Origin: Lunularia cruciata
Lineage: Eukaryota; Streptophyta; Marchantiopsida; Lunulariales; Lunulariaceae
Assembly: GCA_948567375.1 (NCBI GenBank)
Contig: OX419757.1
Location: 63,922,001 to 63,986,000, forward strand
DNA: 64,000 nt
Reading direction: 5' to 3'
Position 1 is the stretch's first letter; each line of letters opens with the position of its first letter. Both the position numbers and the translations under genes were made by a program. Shown here piece after piece: positions 45,107-55,423 of this stretch. The notes under the pieces were generated by a model. The model was not told the origin of the DNA and ran no database searches. It was given only the letters and a program-made list of their open reading frames with translations.

Positions 45107-45800
45107 CTACAATAACATCTTGTGAATGGCTGCAGGTAAATCTAGATCTTGTCTATAGAGTAGAAAGTAAGGAGAGAAGGATGCTAAGGAGGCTTGCCAG
45201 CTGAAACAATAGCCCATGGCCAACCAAGGTAATTGGAGATCCAAATCTCCCATGTGGTCTCTTTGCAAACCATACTTTTGCAATCCTCTCTTCACCGTTT
45301 GAACCACTCTCTCTGCTAAGCCATCTGCCTCAGGATGATCTTGGGAGGTAGTATGATGATAAATCAAAGCCTTGTCACACAAGACCTGAAACTTCTCCAA
45401 GAACTAGCCTGATCAATCAAAACCTCAATTGGTGCACCAAAATGACTAAGAACCCGATCCAAAAATGAGTAAATAGTCCCTTCACTAGACTTGTCAAGAA
45501 GTGTCACCAACTCAATCCACTTAGATAAGTGCTCTACCATCACTAAAACATAACAATGATGGCTCACAATCAACGGTAAAGGTCCAACAAAGTCCAAACT
45601 CCAATGGTAATCCAACCCCATGATAGGTAATGGGTGTAATTGTGGCATAGGAACATTAAATGATGCTCTAACTTGGTCAAAAACCACACATCTTGCAGAA
45701 AATTGCTATACATTGGTCTACATACCGTGCAGCCAATAATGACTATGGAGTAAGCTATATGTATGCTTAACTCCAAAATGTCCTAGTTCCTCATGAGCAC
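45107..45800 (-). pseudogene. Integrase domain of the gypsy polyprotein
   Basis: Pieces in two frames show the N-terminal zinc region (HYWLHGM...CVVFDQVRASFN) around 45,660-45,750. The catalytic core follows. The first Asp is in WSLDFVGPLPL and the second in APIEVLIDQASS. The Glu is in AEGLAERVVQTVKRGL (blocks 45,364-45,687 and 45,107-45,400), where the sequence reads ADGLAERVVQ. VMVEHLSKWIEL matches the conserved VDRFSKW-like segment. The order RT, RNase H, integrase is diagnostic for Ty3/gypsy as opposed to Ty1/copia. A frameshift near 45,400 and stops between 44,830 and 45,106 inactivate it. Confidence 0.92.
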
Positions 45801-46239
45801 GATGGACCAATTGTGGTCTTTGGGATAGAAATGGTACTACTCTCACTCTACCATCCTCCCATACATGAAGAAGGTGTTCACACTCCAATCTGAACTGCCT
45901 TGCTTGCTAAAGGACACAATCTCTCTCCTTGGCCCAATTGTTTCACCCATAACACCCGTGCAAAGATAGTCCATCACTAAGACATCATCATGAATGTCTT
46001 GTTAAACTGTACCACTATCTCCACTCTCTAGATATGTAATCTCAATAACTCCTCTTGTATGCGTTGAGAGAGATACCACCAAAGCCTCAAAACAATATAC
46101 AAAGAAAAGCAGATGCATGTCAACTTGGCACCATCTTCTCATCTGTCTCACCATGCCAACATGCTATGGTCTGATCCAATTGGCTGGGACATGGGTTTCT
46201 ACTCAACCCATATAGGACATGGGTTTCAACTCAACCCAT

Positions 46240-46580
46240 CTGCATCACGGTTCACCACTCCAAGTCTGAATAATTGTGAAATCATACTCCAATACAATGA
46301 GAGCCCATCGTGCAAGCTTCCTTGAAAGCTTGTCGGACTCCATCAACCACTTCAGGGGCTGATGATCAATGATGAGAGTAAAGGGGTTACCAAAGAGGTA
46401 ATATAAAAATGTGCTATTATCCATTATATTGCCAAGCACTCTCTCTCATATGAACTATACTTTACCTCCGCTGAATTGTTGGACCGACTAGCAAAGGCCA
46501 CTACAAACTCCTTCCCCTCATCATCATGTTGGGTGAGCATGCTCCAAACCCCAACATACTCTAATCAATATGAACCTAAA
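46240..46580 (-). pseudogene. RNase H domain of the gypsy polyprotein
   Basis: The minus strand reads FASRSNNSAEVKYSSYEREC (about 46,440-46,510) and then in a second frame YYLFGNPFTLIIDHQPLKWLMES...KLARWALIVLEYDFTI (46,245-46,440). DHQPLKWL and the LARWAL..EYDF segment are hallmarks of the RT-RNase H region of Ty3/gypsy. The enzyme removes template RNA during reverse transcription. At least one frameshift separates the two pieces. Confidence 0.9.
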
Positions 46581-47600
46581 ATGGTCGTCCTCTAATGAGT
46601 CTCCTCAAGATAAGAGCAAATGTCAAACTTTCCTTGAGCTCTATAGAAGCTCTCTCCTGCTCATCAAAGAGGTTTTGTAGCGCCCCAACACCACTCTTGT
46701 GTAAGCTTGGTCAGCATTGTCAAGGCCTTGGCAATGGCACTAAATCCTCTAACATAGTGGTGATAGAAGTTTGCCAACCCAAGGAATGCTTGCACTCTGC
46801 TCACATCCAGAGGCAAATGAATGCGTATGATAGCCTCCACCTTGGTCTATTGAACACCAAGTCCTTCAAGGTAGATAGTATGACCTAAATACTCAACTTG
46901 CTTGTGGAAGAACCTAAACTTCCTAGGATGTAATTTAACTCCATGAGATCTCAACCTCTCAAACAACTCCAAAAAATGTCTCTTATGCTCCTCCATAGTA
47001 TTGCTAAAGACCAAAATGTCATCAATACAACACTGAGCAAAATCCAATCCAATTAGGATCTTGTACATGACCCTTTGGAACTCAATAAAAGTATTTTTCA
47101 ACCAAATGGTAAGAATCTACACTAATATAATACATCCTTGCCGTGAGGATCAATAGCCCAAAATGATCTCTTGGACTTATCCTCCTCCCTAATCGGCAAC
47201 TGATGATATCTTGCTTGAAGATCCCAAGTCCTAAAGACCTTTGCATGCACAATCATATCAAAGATCTCTTTTGGTGTAAGCATGGCATACCAATTAGCCC
47301 TAGTTTGTCAACTGATAAGATGGTAATCTCCACACATCCGCCTATGTGTGTAGTTGCCATGTATATCCTTCTTGTCTAGCATCACTTTAGTTGATTCATA
47401 CCTTCCATGTGAAATCTCAACCAAACCAGTCTCAAAAGATCTCCATTCTGGCTTTGAATCAATGCTCTCTCCATGTCAATATATCAAATCTGGACGTCAG
47501 ACAATTGGTGTATTGCTAGTCAGCTCAATCTAAATACCAAGTCCTTTCAAAGCACCCTTCATATTGAAAGCAAAGCAACTCGTGTAGCTCCTCAAGAACC
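46580..47600 (-). pseudogene. Reverse transcriptase domain of the gypsy polyprotein
   Basis: Beginning near 47,600 the minus strand reads TGEERWRVWRFLRSYTSCFAF and then RMCGDYHLIS..TRA, TPKEIFDMI..AKVFRTWDLQARYHQLPI and KSKRSFWAIDPHG. After a frameshift near 47,110 the block 46,847-47,101 reads FQRVMYKILIGLDFAQCCIDDILVFSNTMEEH and CKVEYLGH-like sequence (KQVEYLGHTI). The catalytic box is CIDD, keeping both Asp. RVQAFLGLANFYHHYVRGFSAIAKALT follows. The order and motifs are those of Ty3/gypsy RT. Several stops and shifts make it non-functional. Confidence 0.93.
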
Positions 47601-48027
47601 TCCAAACTCTCCATCTTTCCTCTCCTGTAAGCTTTGGTCCAAGATCTTGCTCCCAAGTATTCTTTGTAATTTTGGTAGGAGTGGGAGATGTACTGATTGG
47701 CTGCTACACTAGGCCCTTGGGAGAAATAGTGTCATGCTTCCAACCACTAGAGGTCCCAACCTCAATGTGAAAAACTCCCTCTGATCTGGCTGCAAGCTCC
47801 AGACATCCTCTCACTGCATCCCAAGTAGACCAAGGGTGTAATCCAAGTAGACCATACTCACCTAGATAGACTCCTAGTAGACCACTCTACCTAGTAGCCA
47901 TTGGTTGTGTCCCAAGAATACATTGTACACTTGATCCATCACCCCAAACATGTGCCTAAATCATCTTGATAGGCATAGAGCTCACAAGTGTTTGAGTGGT
48001 GATGCCTATCAAGTGCACCCTATGTTG

Positions 48028-49020
48028 CTATGCTAAGCCAAGGCTCACAATCCAGGTCAAACAATTAAGGTCCATAGCGTGACCTAACACCTGATGCTTG
48101 GATGCTGTTGACCCTATTGAAATAGTGATAATACCAATGCAAAAACCCATCGCCCGCTCTCTCTCTCATTGGTGTTGGGCTCCACAAACTACTATAACTA
48201 TGAGTCCCAAACAAGTCCAAGACCTCTCTCTCAAAAAGCATGGGAGCTTGGGAAACTCATAAGTGTGAGAAAAGTGGCTCTAGGCTGTCCAACTAGGTTC
48301 ACCACTACCATAGGTGACCTATTAGCCATGACCACCGTTTGAGACAAACGCTCAACATCCAAGATATCATCAACAATGATATGGTCTAGTTGCTAAATCC
48401 CATCATAACCGCACTATAGAACCTCTCTAGGTAAGAGATTTGTCCACCAAAGACAAAGATGAGAAGCCCATGATCCCACTTTGGCTACATCTAATAACAA
48501 AACAAGTCCCATCTAAGAATAGACTTGATGTGTACTCACCATCACCCATTAAAGGAACATTCTCCAAAATGAAAACTGGAGAAATAGACTCCTAAACCAT
48601 GAGATGCCGTAGTATACGTAACATCTCACAAAACACATCAAAATGGGGATCCTAAAGACCCAAACCTCAACCCGCATGTGTATCTCCCTGACATGGCCAT
48701 CCAAAAATCACCAAATGAATAGGACCTTGTCTCTCCAAATCCTATGCTCCTAGCAAGGAAATGTTTGTAAGTAGGATCTTTTGGTAATCCCTCACTATTG
48801 ACATTGGTAATAACTTAGGATATCAATAGGCCAAGTGTGCCACATGATGTAGAGAGACTTGTCTAGCAGTCTCATCTCTCTCCATATACAAGTACCTCCA
48901 TACTCATATACATACCTATAGTACTCCAACTAGTTCAGTGCTAATCCCACCAAACAACTCCAATAGACATACTCCCTCTACTAGATACTACCAAGCAAGG
49001 AGTGTGGTATCTAGAGGTGC
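48028..49020 (-). pseudogene. C5 cytosine DNA methyltransferase domain inside the gypsy polyprotein
   Basis: Between protease and RT the minus strand reads the ordered motifs of a DNA (cytosine-5) methyltransferase. Motif I is LELFGGISTEL (about 48,970) and motif II is VWRYLYMERDETAR. DLERQGPIHLVIFG leads into motif IV GWPCQGD (catalytic Cys kept, about 48,695). Motif VI is FILENVPLMGD (about 48,545). After a +1 shift a motif VIII-like SHLCLWWTNL follows near 48,440, then motif IX-like ERERAMGFCIG (about 48,155) and motif X-like LGHAMDLNCLTWIV (about 48,070-48,030). The enzyme would flip out cytosine and methylate it using S-adenosylmethionine. Seven in-frame stops, all TAG or TGA, lie between motifs I and VI, yet no indel breaks the frame there. 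Retroelement-borne methyltransferases are known from a few eukaryotes; the position in the polyprotein argues for an integral domain and not a chance neighbour. Confidence 0.88.
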
Positions 49021-49379
49021 CAACGTAATTGAATTTGGAGGCTCATCATCACACTGGTCTCTTGGTGGTACAAAGGCTCCGCTTCAAGCTTGTTGCACCA
49101 ACTGATCTGCATGCTGCTACAATGCCTCCTTTGAACTCCACAATAGAACATCAAAGGTGGATGAAAAAATCACACTCATACTCCAAATCCGAGTGATCTT
49201 CTTTGGTATTAGGGTGTCCTTTACATGGGAGTTCCCCTCTAACAAGTCAACAGGCCAAGTAACAAAATCATTGAAAGTTGAAACTAATGCTGCCATGGTT
49301 CCAGACTATAGTTAGCCAAGACTGCCACTACAAAAGCGTACTTGTAGACGACATACTCATCCCTTACCTGACTGCTAAC

Positions 49380-49690
49380 CTAGTCTATAGGAGGTTGTCT
49401 CCTCCCAATAGTTAACATTTGGACGCATGGTGTATAACATTGATCCCCCAACTAACACATCATATGACTCAACTATTGTCAGAATGGCCTGAGCTCTCAC
49501 CATAGAACTATCAGTCAGATGGTTGTTTTGAATCTGAACAACAAGCTCTCCACATGTGATGTACCGTGTAGAACCACCCCCAAGAGATATCTAGATCTGA
49601 AATGGACACCTCTCCACATGGGTCTTCCGCAACTCCAGACCAACAACCTTCTCCAACATAATGGGCTGTGCACTAGAGTTTAGTAAGACT
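49380..49690 (-). pseudogene. Aspartic protease domain of the gypsy polyprotein (active site lost)
   Basis: The minus strand reads GVLLNSSAQPIMLEKVVGLELRKTHVERCPFQI, one stop, then ISLGGGSTRYITCGELVVQIQNNHLTDSSMVRAQAILTIVESYDVLVGGSMLY. The layout fits a retropepsin-like domain in which LL(D)(S/T)GA is expected; here the motif reads LLNSSA near 49,675, so the catalytic Asp is replaced by Asn and the Gly by Ser. It lies between the gag zinc knuckle and the methyltransferase. Upstream (49,693-50,034) an open block with LYESKDGMVPTTRAKVV probably is the linker. Confidence 0.72.
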
Positions 49691-50559
49691 CCCTATGGTG
49701 TATTGACCTTGCTTGAAGGTCCCACCAAACAAAAAATCCTCCTCTGGTTATCCAATAGGACAACTCCATATGTAAACCGCAATTGCTCAAAGTTTGGTCT
49801 AGTTGGTAATTCCTCCAATCTAACTACTGTTGCTTGCCATAAACCATTGGTCGTTGAGCGGATCCCATGCTCCTCAACCAATTTAGTTTCACTATTAACC
49901 ACCTTTGCTCTAGTAGTAGGGACCATACCATCTTTACTCTCATAAAGCATGGTAGCCAATTGGAACATTGGGGTTGGGTCAACACTTAATATACACATAT
50001 CACTAGCTAAGAATAATGGAAAGTGCATAATCAACTAAGCTGCCCCTAACATCATGCTAGACTTAGTGTGTGTAGTAGTAGGTGGCAGACTAGTAGGTTG
50101 TCCATCATGCATCCCATCACCACCTACCACACATACATTAAGATGTTTAGGAGCCACAAATGTTGTAAGTAGTGCCTCAAAGAGTGTAAAAAACTAGGGG
50201 AAGTCTGACCTATCTACCAGCCTTTCTTCTCTGTGGGTCCAACTCCACTAATGCTCCTCTAGCCTCTTGAGCATGTACTGCACTCCTAGTCACAACAACA
50301 GATGTATCCTCCTGTACTGCTCTGCACATGGAGTTTAAGACGTCTTTATCACCCGTATATGAGGTGGAAGCCTCAACATCCAAATCTAATCTCCTTTAAG
50401 CTATGGCCATGTTAACCAATCTCTGCTCCAACTGCTCAATCCAAGTAGCCATGGTTGTATTAGAAGTAAGGACAGGTACTTCATCCCTACTAGGTGTGTG
50501 TATCCTCTATCACCATTTCTATCACCTAGTCCACCATGACCTGGAGCTCCTCTACGACT

Positions 50560-51900
50560 TGCTATAGCAGCTCTACCACTCCGTAACCTTGGGTGTAGGT
50601 CAAAGCATCAGTCACTGGTGTGACCAAATCTATGGCAATGCTCACACTATCTCTATGTTGCTTGTGATGCACCATAGGTATTAAGTCCGCTGCCCTTAGT
50701 GCACTCTCTCTTATGGTGAGGTCCACCACAAGTCCAACAATTAACGCCACCACTCATTGGCTCTTGCTTACCCAAAAATGAAAGTAAGCGTCTAGCTACA
50801 ATATACACTCCATTGGCTCTATAGGACTTGGGCTGTCCACCTTGTCCTTGGAAACCAACATGGCGTGGTGCACTATTCTGCACTTTGGAAGAAGTAACAA
50901 TTGTGGATGAGGTCTCCTTACCATATCTAGATGTCACAACTCTCTCCTCCACCATGTTGAGCTCAGTACGGTCAGCCAAACCAAAGACCATTACCAAAGT
51001 AGGTGACGTAGCCTATAACAACCTAGCATCACAAACTCTATCTAATACCTCATTGTCTAGTATCCCATACCAAAATTGGATTGTCTGGGTCTCAATAACA
51101 CCTTGAATAAAACTGATCAGCCATCTCATGCAAGTGTATGCCTTGCGTAGGCTCTCTCCAACCTTCTATTGAAACTCTTGCAAGCTACTCAACTTATCAA
51201 TCCACACTCCTTGGTAGTTCTACCTCAAAAACTGGAAGAAATCCACAATGGGGTTAAACCCTAGTACTAAACCATTTCCTATAGTAATACCTCCACTCAT
51301 AGTAGCACCATCTCCAAGAGATCTACCAATGCTACTAGAGCTAGAACTCTACCTATGGGTACAACCGATCTACCTCTAGAAATTGAGCCTAAAGTGATGG
51401 AGACATAGTGTGGAGACCAATATTGTCTCCATAGCTCAATCTCCTCTAAGTGAACTTTCTTGAACTCATGGTAGTTGTCTATTGGCAGACCCTCCAAGTG
51501 TTTAAATAACTTCTTCCATACCATGGGTTTTGCATCTGTTGCAGATCACACCAACTATCAAACTTTTGGATGAGGTCATCCAACTCAATGGTACCCACTA
51601 TACTAGAGTAACACTTAGGGCCTTTGGAGACCCCATAAATCTCATTTATGTCCCACAATAATGGTGCAAACACACTAAGTGCACTCTCAACTGAATCAAC
51701 TCTTGTGTCAAACTCCAACTTAGAGTCAATGTCCTCCCTCATTGGGACTTGAGATACAAGTTGATACCGAGCGCTACTCCGATTAAACCCATTGGGTATT
51801 GCAACATTATCTCTTCTAGAATCCCCAAAGAACTCTATTGTGACAAAGTAACCGGAAATTGCAACCCGTAACCATAACCACCTCAAGTACCCCACTAAGT
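50560..51900 (-). pseudogene. Gag region of the gypsy polyprotein, with zinc knuckle
   Basis: The N-terminal part (51,479-51,895) is an open 138-codon block. An overlapping frame (51,297-51,524) gives VWKKLFKHLEGLPIDNYHEFKKVHLEE, resembling capsid-type gag sequence of Ty3/gypsy. The C-terminal part (50,653-50,997) ends with the CCHC zinc knuckle CWTCGGPHHKREC, which binds element RNA in the particle. Frameshifts lie near 51,500 and between 51,290 and 51,000. Start codon uncertain. Confidence 0.82.
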
Positions 51901-53158
51901 GCTACCACCACCAAGTGTCACCCACTAATGTAGCTCTAACTACAACAACTATACTAGGGGAAAGGATAACCTACCATCACAACACGCGCTCTCACGGTCT
52001 ACAAGTCATCACTTCCTACCTGACCAAAGAGAAACATAGGTAGTCTGATTGGTCATCACTCATCACTACTAAGAGCACACTAGAGCACCAACACTCTAAA
52101 GTCAGGGCACCTCACACAAACATAAAACAAATAATGAAGGAGGTCCAATCACAAGAAATCTAAAATAAAACACTCCATCTCATAAATCAACACTCTATTG
52201 ACTTTGCCTCCATTTGACACATGATATTAAATGAGTTATCTATTTTCTAAGCTACCAAGATCACCAAGAATAAAATCAAAATTGTCTCTCCTAGCCAAAG
52301 CTATAAGTGTATAGATAACAATGGAACAATCACTAGGACAACAAGTGAGGGTGGACCAGTTGACTAGTGCACCAATCTAGAAACCAAAGATCTAGGGGCC
52401 AAACCTTATTGCGCACAATCTAGCAAGGTGGGTAGATTTTGCCAAACAATAACCAAAATCTACTCTAAACTAGATAGCCTCATGTCAATAAGTTGGCCCT
52501 TCTAGGCCTTCATAGCCTCTCATAGCCCAAAGCCTCTAAATGTTGAAATTCATCTCAATGAGGCCTTTCTTCTTACCACTTTGAATCCACTCTAAATTTG
52601 GCAAAACTCTTCCAAATTTGGCCAAGCTGCTCCAACTTGAGCTAGCCAAATGAGGGCTTTCTTCTTGTCACTTTGAACCCACTCCAAATCTGGCCAAGCT
52701 CCTCCAAGTTGACCCAAAATTTGATGGTAACTCCAACAAAAATCTGATGTAAATCCCTAAAGTTGGCTGACTGCCAAATCCTCCGCCAAATCTTCATTCG
52801 AGTCAAACTGGACGGACAGGATTCTCCAAATTTGTAATTCATGGGGATTGGTTCCCAAGTTCACCTTCAATTTCACTTTTTGAGCTCAACTTGCACCAAA
52901 TTGGTCCTACTTTTACCTCTTGAGCTCAAAATCACAACTATTGCTTGAAAATTGCTTCTCTTTGCTCAAATTTGGCCAGCGCTTCCACACACTGTCTGCT
53001 TCATTGACAAATCTACATCAATTTGAAGACCTTCTACACAAAATCACTCTTAGAGAAACTCTAGACCATGATTGAGCTACCAAAAATCAGTAAGGTTTGG
53101 AAATACCACCAACACCTTAGGTCCATGCACCTGATTTACCCTTTACCTCACTTCTTGG
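51900..53158 (-). other. Untranslated leader of the gypsy element
   Basis: About 1.26 kb between the LTR end and the first gag sequence, with no legible protein. Internal short repeats with CAAATTTGGCCAAGCT(C/G)CTCCAA recur three times around 52,600-52,720. Directly after the LTR end (minus ...TGATTACA) the sequence CCAAGAAGTGAGG does not match the usual TGG-starting primer-binding site for initiator tRNA-Met, so I do not annotate a primer site. Confidence 0.6.
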
Positions 53159-53594
53159 TGTAATCAGTTTATTTACATAACTCAAATCACACTCAATCAG
53201 ATCATACTTAGTCTATCACTCCATAATCTGCCAACAACTGGGCATTGATGACAAGCAACCTACACCCGGTCTAGCTAAGAGAATCCAAGTGACGCTCGCT
53301 AGCCTCTGTCCACTATAGCCAAGAACTCAAAGACTCAACATAATAGAAGTGAGCTCTCTAGAGCTGCACTTTGAAAGTATACCCCTGTTCTCAACCTTAA
53401 TGGTCTTGTTGATGGCACATCCGATAGTGTGAATGGTGCTAAGTGACGGTGGGTCCCACCATGTAGTCAATACTCCAAACACAAAATTCGACCGTCAACA
53501 AATAGTCTATGAGTAATACCAAAATACTCTTGACTGCCAATACTACTATTCCAAAGTTTGAGCAATCTAGGCGTGATGCTACAAATGGCATGAT
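53159..53594 (-). repeat. Partial 5' LTR (436 bp) of the gypsy element
   Basis: Aligns with 43,871-44,308 throughout but lacks the first ~104 bp of the LTR, exactly the part found as an extra piece at 43,767-43,870. It ends at TGATTACA (minus) beside the leader. Confidence 0.87.
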
Positions 53595-54387
53595 AAGGTT
53601 GATAACGTTTTGCATCAAGTTCAAGATAACTTACCCCTTATCAGTTTTGACTATGTTTCCTTCAGGTGATTTGTTATCAGATGCACTTCCATCAGTTTCA
53701 TAATTGTTGATTCTAAGTGCAGCTTCCATTGCTTTGTCAATTTCTTCTATGATAGTGTCTTTAAACAATGCAAAGTAATCATTGTCGTCATTTAGACACT
53801 ACTCAACCTCATTGCAAATTGAGGAGTCACCGGGGAAGTAAGGATATTATAGTCCTGCAACTAATTGCAAATCTCACCAATGACTTGATCACTATAAGAG
53901 CTAAGACTATATAAGCTTTTTTGAAACAATTCTTCAAAGTTTGTATTGTTATTTTGCTCTAAGATATTAACCAAATTAGCAACATCTAGTAGATGTGGCG
54001 GCCTACCATAAGAGACTCCTATAGCTCCTTGTTTCATTTTTGAAGCAACTAACAACAACTTATCTTTCAACTTATCTTTGTGGATTGTTATGTAAATGTC
54101 ATGTAATTTCCTTGATTAACAAATACTTGTAGTGTTTTTTAACTACAGCAATAATACCCAAATCCATTGGTTGCTTCTACAAGATGACATCTAGAGGAAA
54201 AAAGACCACTCAAATATTGTTCTTTTTAGAGTGAGGAATGCTTAGGTGCATTACCAAGAATCAATAGGACTTTGTGTCTGGTACCCTTTCAAACATGTGG
54301 TTCAAATACCTCATCACACCACTTGTTGAATGTTGAACATAGATCCAAGCATTCTTTTGTTGAAAATAAGAGATTGGCCAAACATTT

Positions 54388-54631
54388 CCAATGATACAAG
54401 TGAGCTCCTTTGCTTTTTCAATCATTCTAATTGGAACACACTTTGTCCTTGTATCATTGCAACAAACAAAGAGTGTTACTTTGTCTTTGGACTCCTTGGC
54501 TAAAAGTTTCCAATGATACAAGTTGGTCCTTTGCTTTTCTGATCATTGTAATTGAAACATGTCCCGTCCTTGTAGCACTGCAAGAAACAACAAGTGTTAC
54601 TATGTCTTTGGACTTCTTTTTTCACTCTGAT
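54388..54631. repeat. 122-bp tandem duplication inside the transposase relic
   Basis: CCAATGATAC starts at 54,388 and again at 54,510. Both units contain the LFVCC/KGPTCIIGN-coding segment and differ at a number of positions, so the duplication is not recent. Confidence 0.85.
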
Positions 54632-54967
54632 TGTAGAAAGGTCTTTGGTGGACAACAATGCTTTGTGTTGTGGAAGAAGATGATAGAACAAACTAGTTCC
54701 ATCCATCTTGCACACATGTGACAGATGGTACTGTAGTGGTAGATAATTGAGCCTAACTCTCGCAATGTCTTAAGAATTTTTATCAACTTTGCCCCTTCTC
54801 CAAACAGATTGATGGAGTGCAAACCACGTTGATGGTGGAATTTGGCAAACCAACCCCGAGAGGCTTTGAACTTATCCTCTTGGATTTCCAAAGCATGAGC
54901 AATCTGTTTTGCTTTATGACAAATGAGCATTGGTGGTAATACTAGATTGATGCGACTCACAATGTCA

Positions 54968-55091
54968 ATCCATTGAATTAATTTATCTTTGACTTCAAGA
55001 AACATTACCCATGACACTCATAAATTAGAATCCATTAAATTAATTTATCTTTGACTTCAGGAAACATTGTCTATGACACTTGTAAAGTAGT
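54968..55091. repeat. 62-bp tandem duplication inside the transposase relic
   Basis: ATCCATT(G/A)AATTAATTTATCTTTGACTTCA(A/G)GAAACATT starts at 54,968 and 55,030. The sequence lies in the part linking the two DNA-binding segments. Confidence 0.85.
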
Positions 55092-55142
55092 CTCCTGAGA
55101 TCAGGTAACCTGGGTAACCTGGTCTCCTGAGTCGCCTGATCT
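55085..55142. repeat. Small imperfect palindromic and tandem run
   Basis: GGTAACCTG is repeated twice in tandem (55,105-55,122), flanked by TCCTGAGATCAGG and CTGAGTCGCCTGATC, which can fold back on each other. It lies inside the transposase relic. Confidence 0.6.
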
Positions 55143-55423
55143 TCACTCTAGGCGGTTTGACGAATGACATCTTTTGCAGATTTCAATTTGCGTGTTGTCT
55201 TTTCATCAACCCCAAATTGGCAAGCAATGCTTTGCATAGATGGATGCTTAGGTTGCCCTAATAAGACTACTATTCCCATCCATTGTAGATCATTCAAACG
55301 CTTTTGCCTTTGCGCTTAATGGTGCGTTGGGAACTCATTCCGCAAGATGAAGGTCACCGAAGCAAGTTCCATGGACACAACGATGCTGTATTAGGGTTTA
55401 GAAATAGAGTTTAGGGGTTAAAT

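Larger units (their letters stand above)
43767..53594 (-). mobile_element. Ty3/gypsy retrotransposon with methyltransferase and PHD domains, circularly permuted LTRs
   Basis: Read on the minus strand the order is partial LTR (436 bp), leader, gag with zinc knuckle, protease, C5 DNA methyltransferase, RT, RNase H, integrase, PHD finger, polypurine tract, complete LTR (545 bp), then 104 bp of the start of another LTR. The two partial LTRs are complementary and sum to about one LTR. AAGGT occurs just outside each end (43,762-43,766 and 53,595-53,599), a 5-bp duplication typical of Ty3/gypsy integrase, within a longer shared AAGGTTG. By eye the LTR copies agree at roughly four of five positions or slightly better, so the insertion is old. 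All coding frames are broken. Confidence 0.9.
53640..55338 (-). pseudogene. Pogo-like transposase with CENP-B-type DNA-binding region (broken)
   Basis: The likely start is the ATG at 55,336-55,338 (SSQRTIKRKGKS). After a frameshift an N-terminal helix-turn-helix reads NDLQWMGIVVLL..PKHPSMQSIACQFGVDEKTTRKLKSAKDVIRQ. The CENP-B-type second domain follows in 54,622-55,017 (KIQ..QIAHALEIQEDKFKASRGWFAKFHHQRGLHSINLFGEGA). The DDE catalytic core is scattered. The first Asp is in KMDGTSLFYHLLPQH (about 54,710), LFVCCNDT and KAKELTCIIGNVWPISYFQQKNAW follow (54,261-54,521), and LLILGNAPKH near 54,240 stands where LLLDNAPGH is expected, so its Asp is lost. PMDLGIIAVVKKHYKYLL lies near 54,150. The C-terminus runs through 53,861-54,070. 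The enzyme would cut the element at its TIRs and insert at TA. Multiple shifts, stops and two internal tandem duplications show it is dead. Confidence 0.9.

Noticed and set aside
53122-53158. Primer-binding site after the gypsy LTR
   Set aside because: The sequence after the LTR end (CCAAGAAGTGAGG on minus) does not begin with TGG and I could not match it to a tRNA 3' end.
43767-53594. PAT-type DIRS element on the basis of split direct repeats
   Set aside because: The polyprotein encodes a DDE integrase in Ty3/gypsy order, there is a polypurine tract and TG...CA LTR ends, and I see no tyrosine recombinase. The permutation is reported instead.
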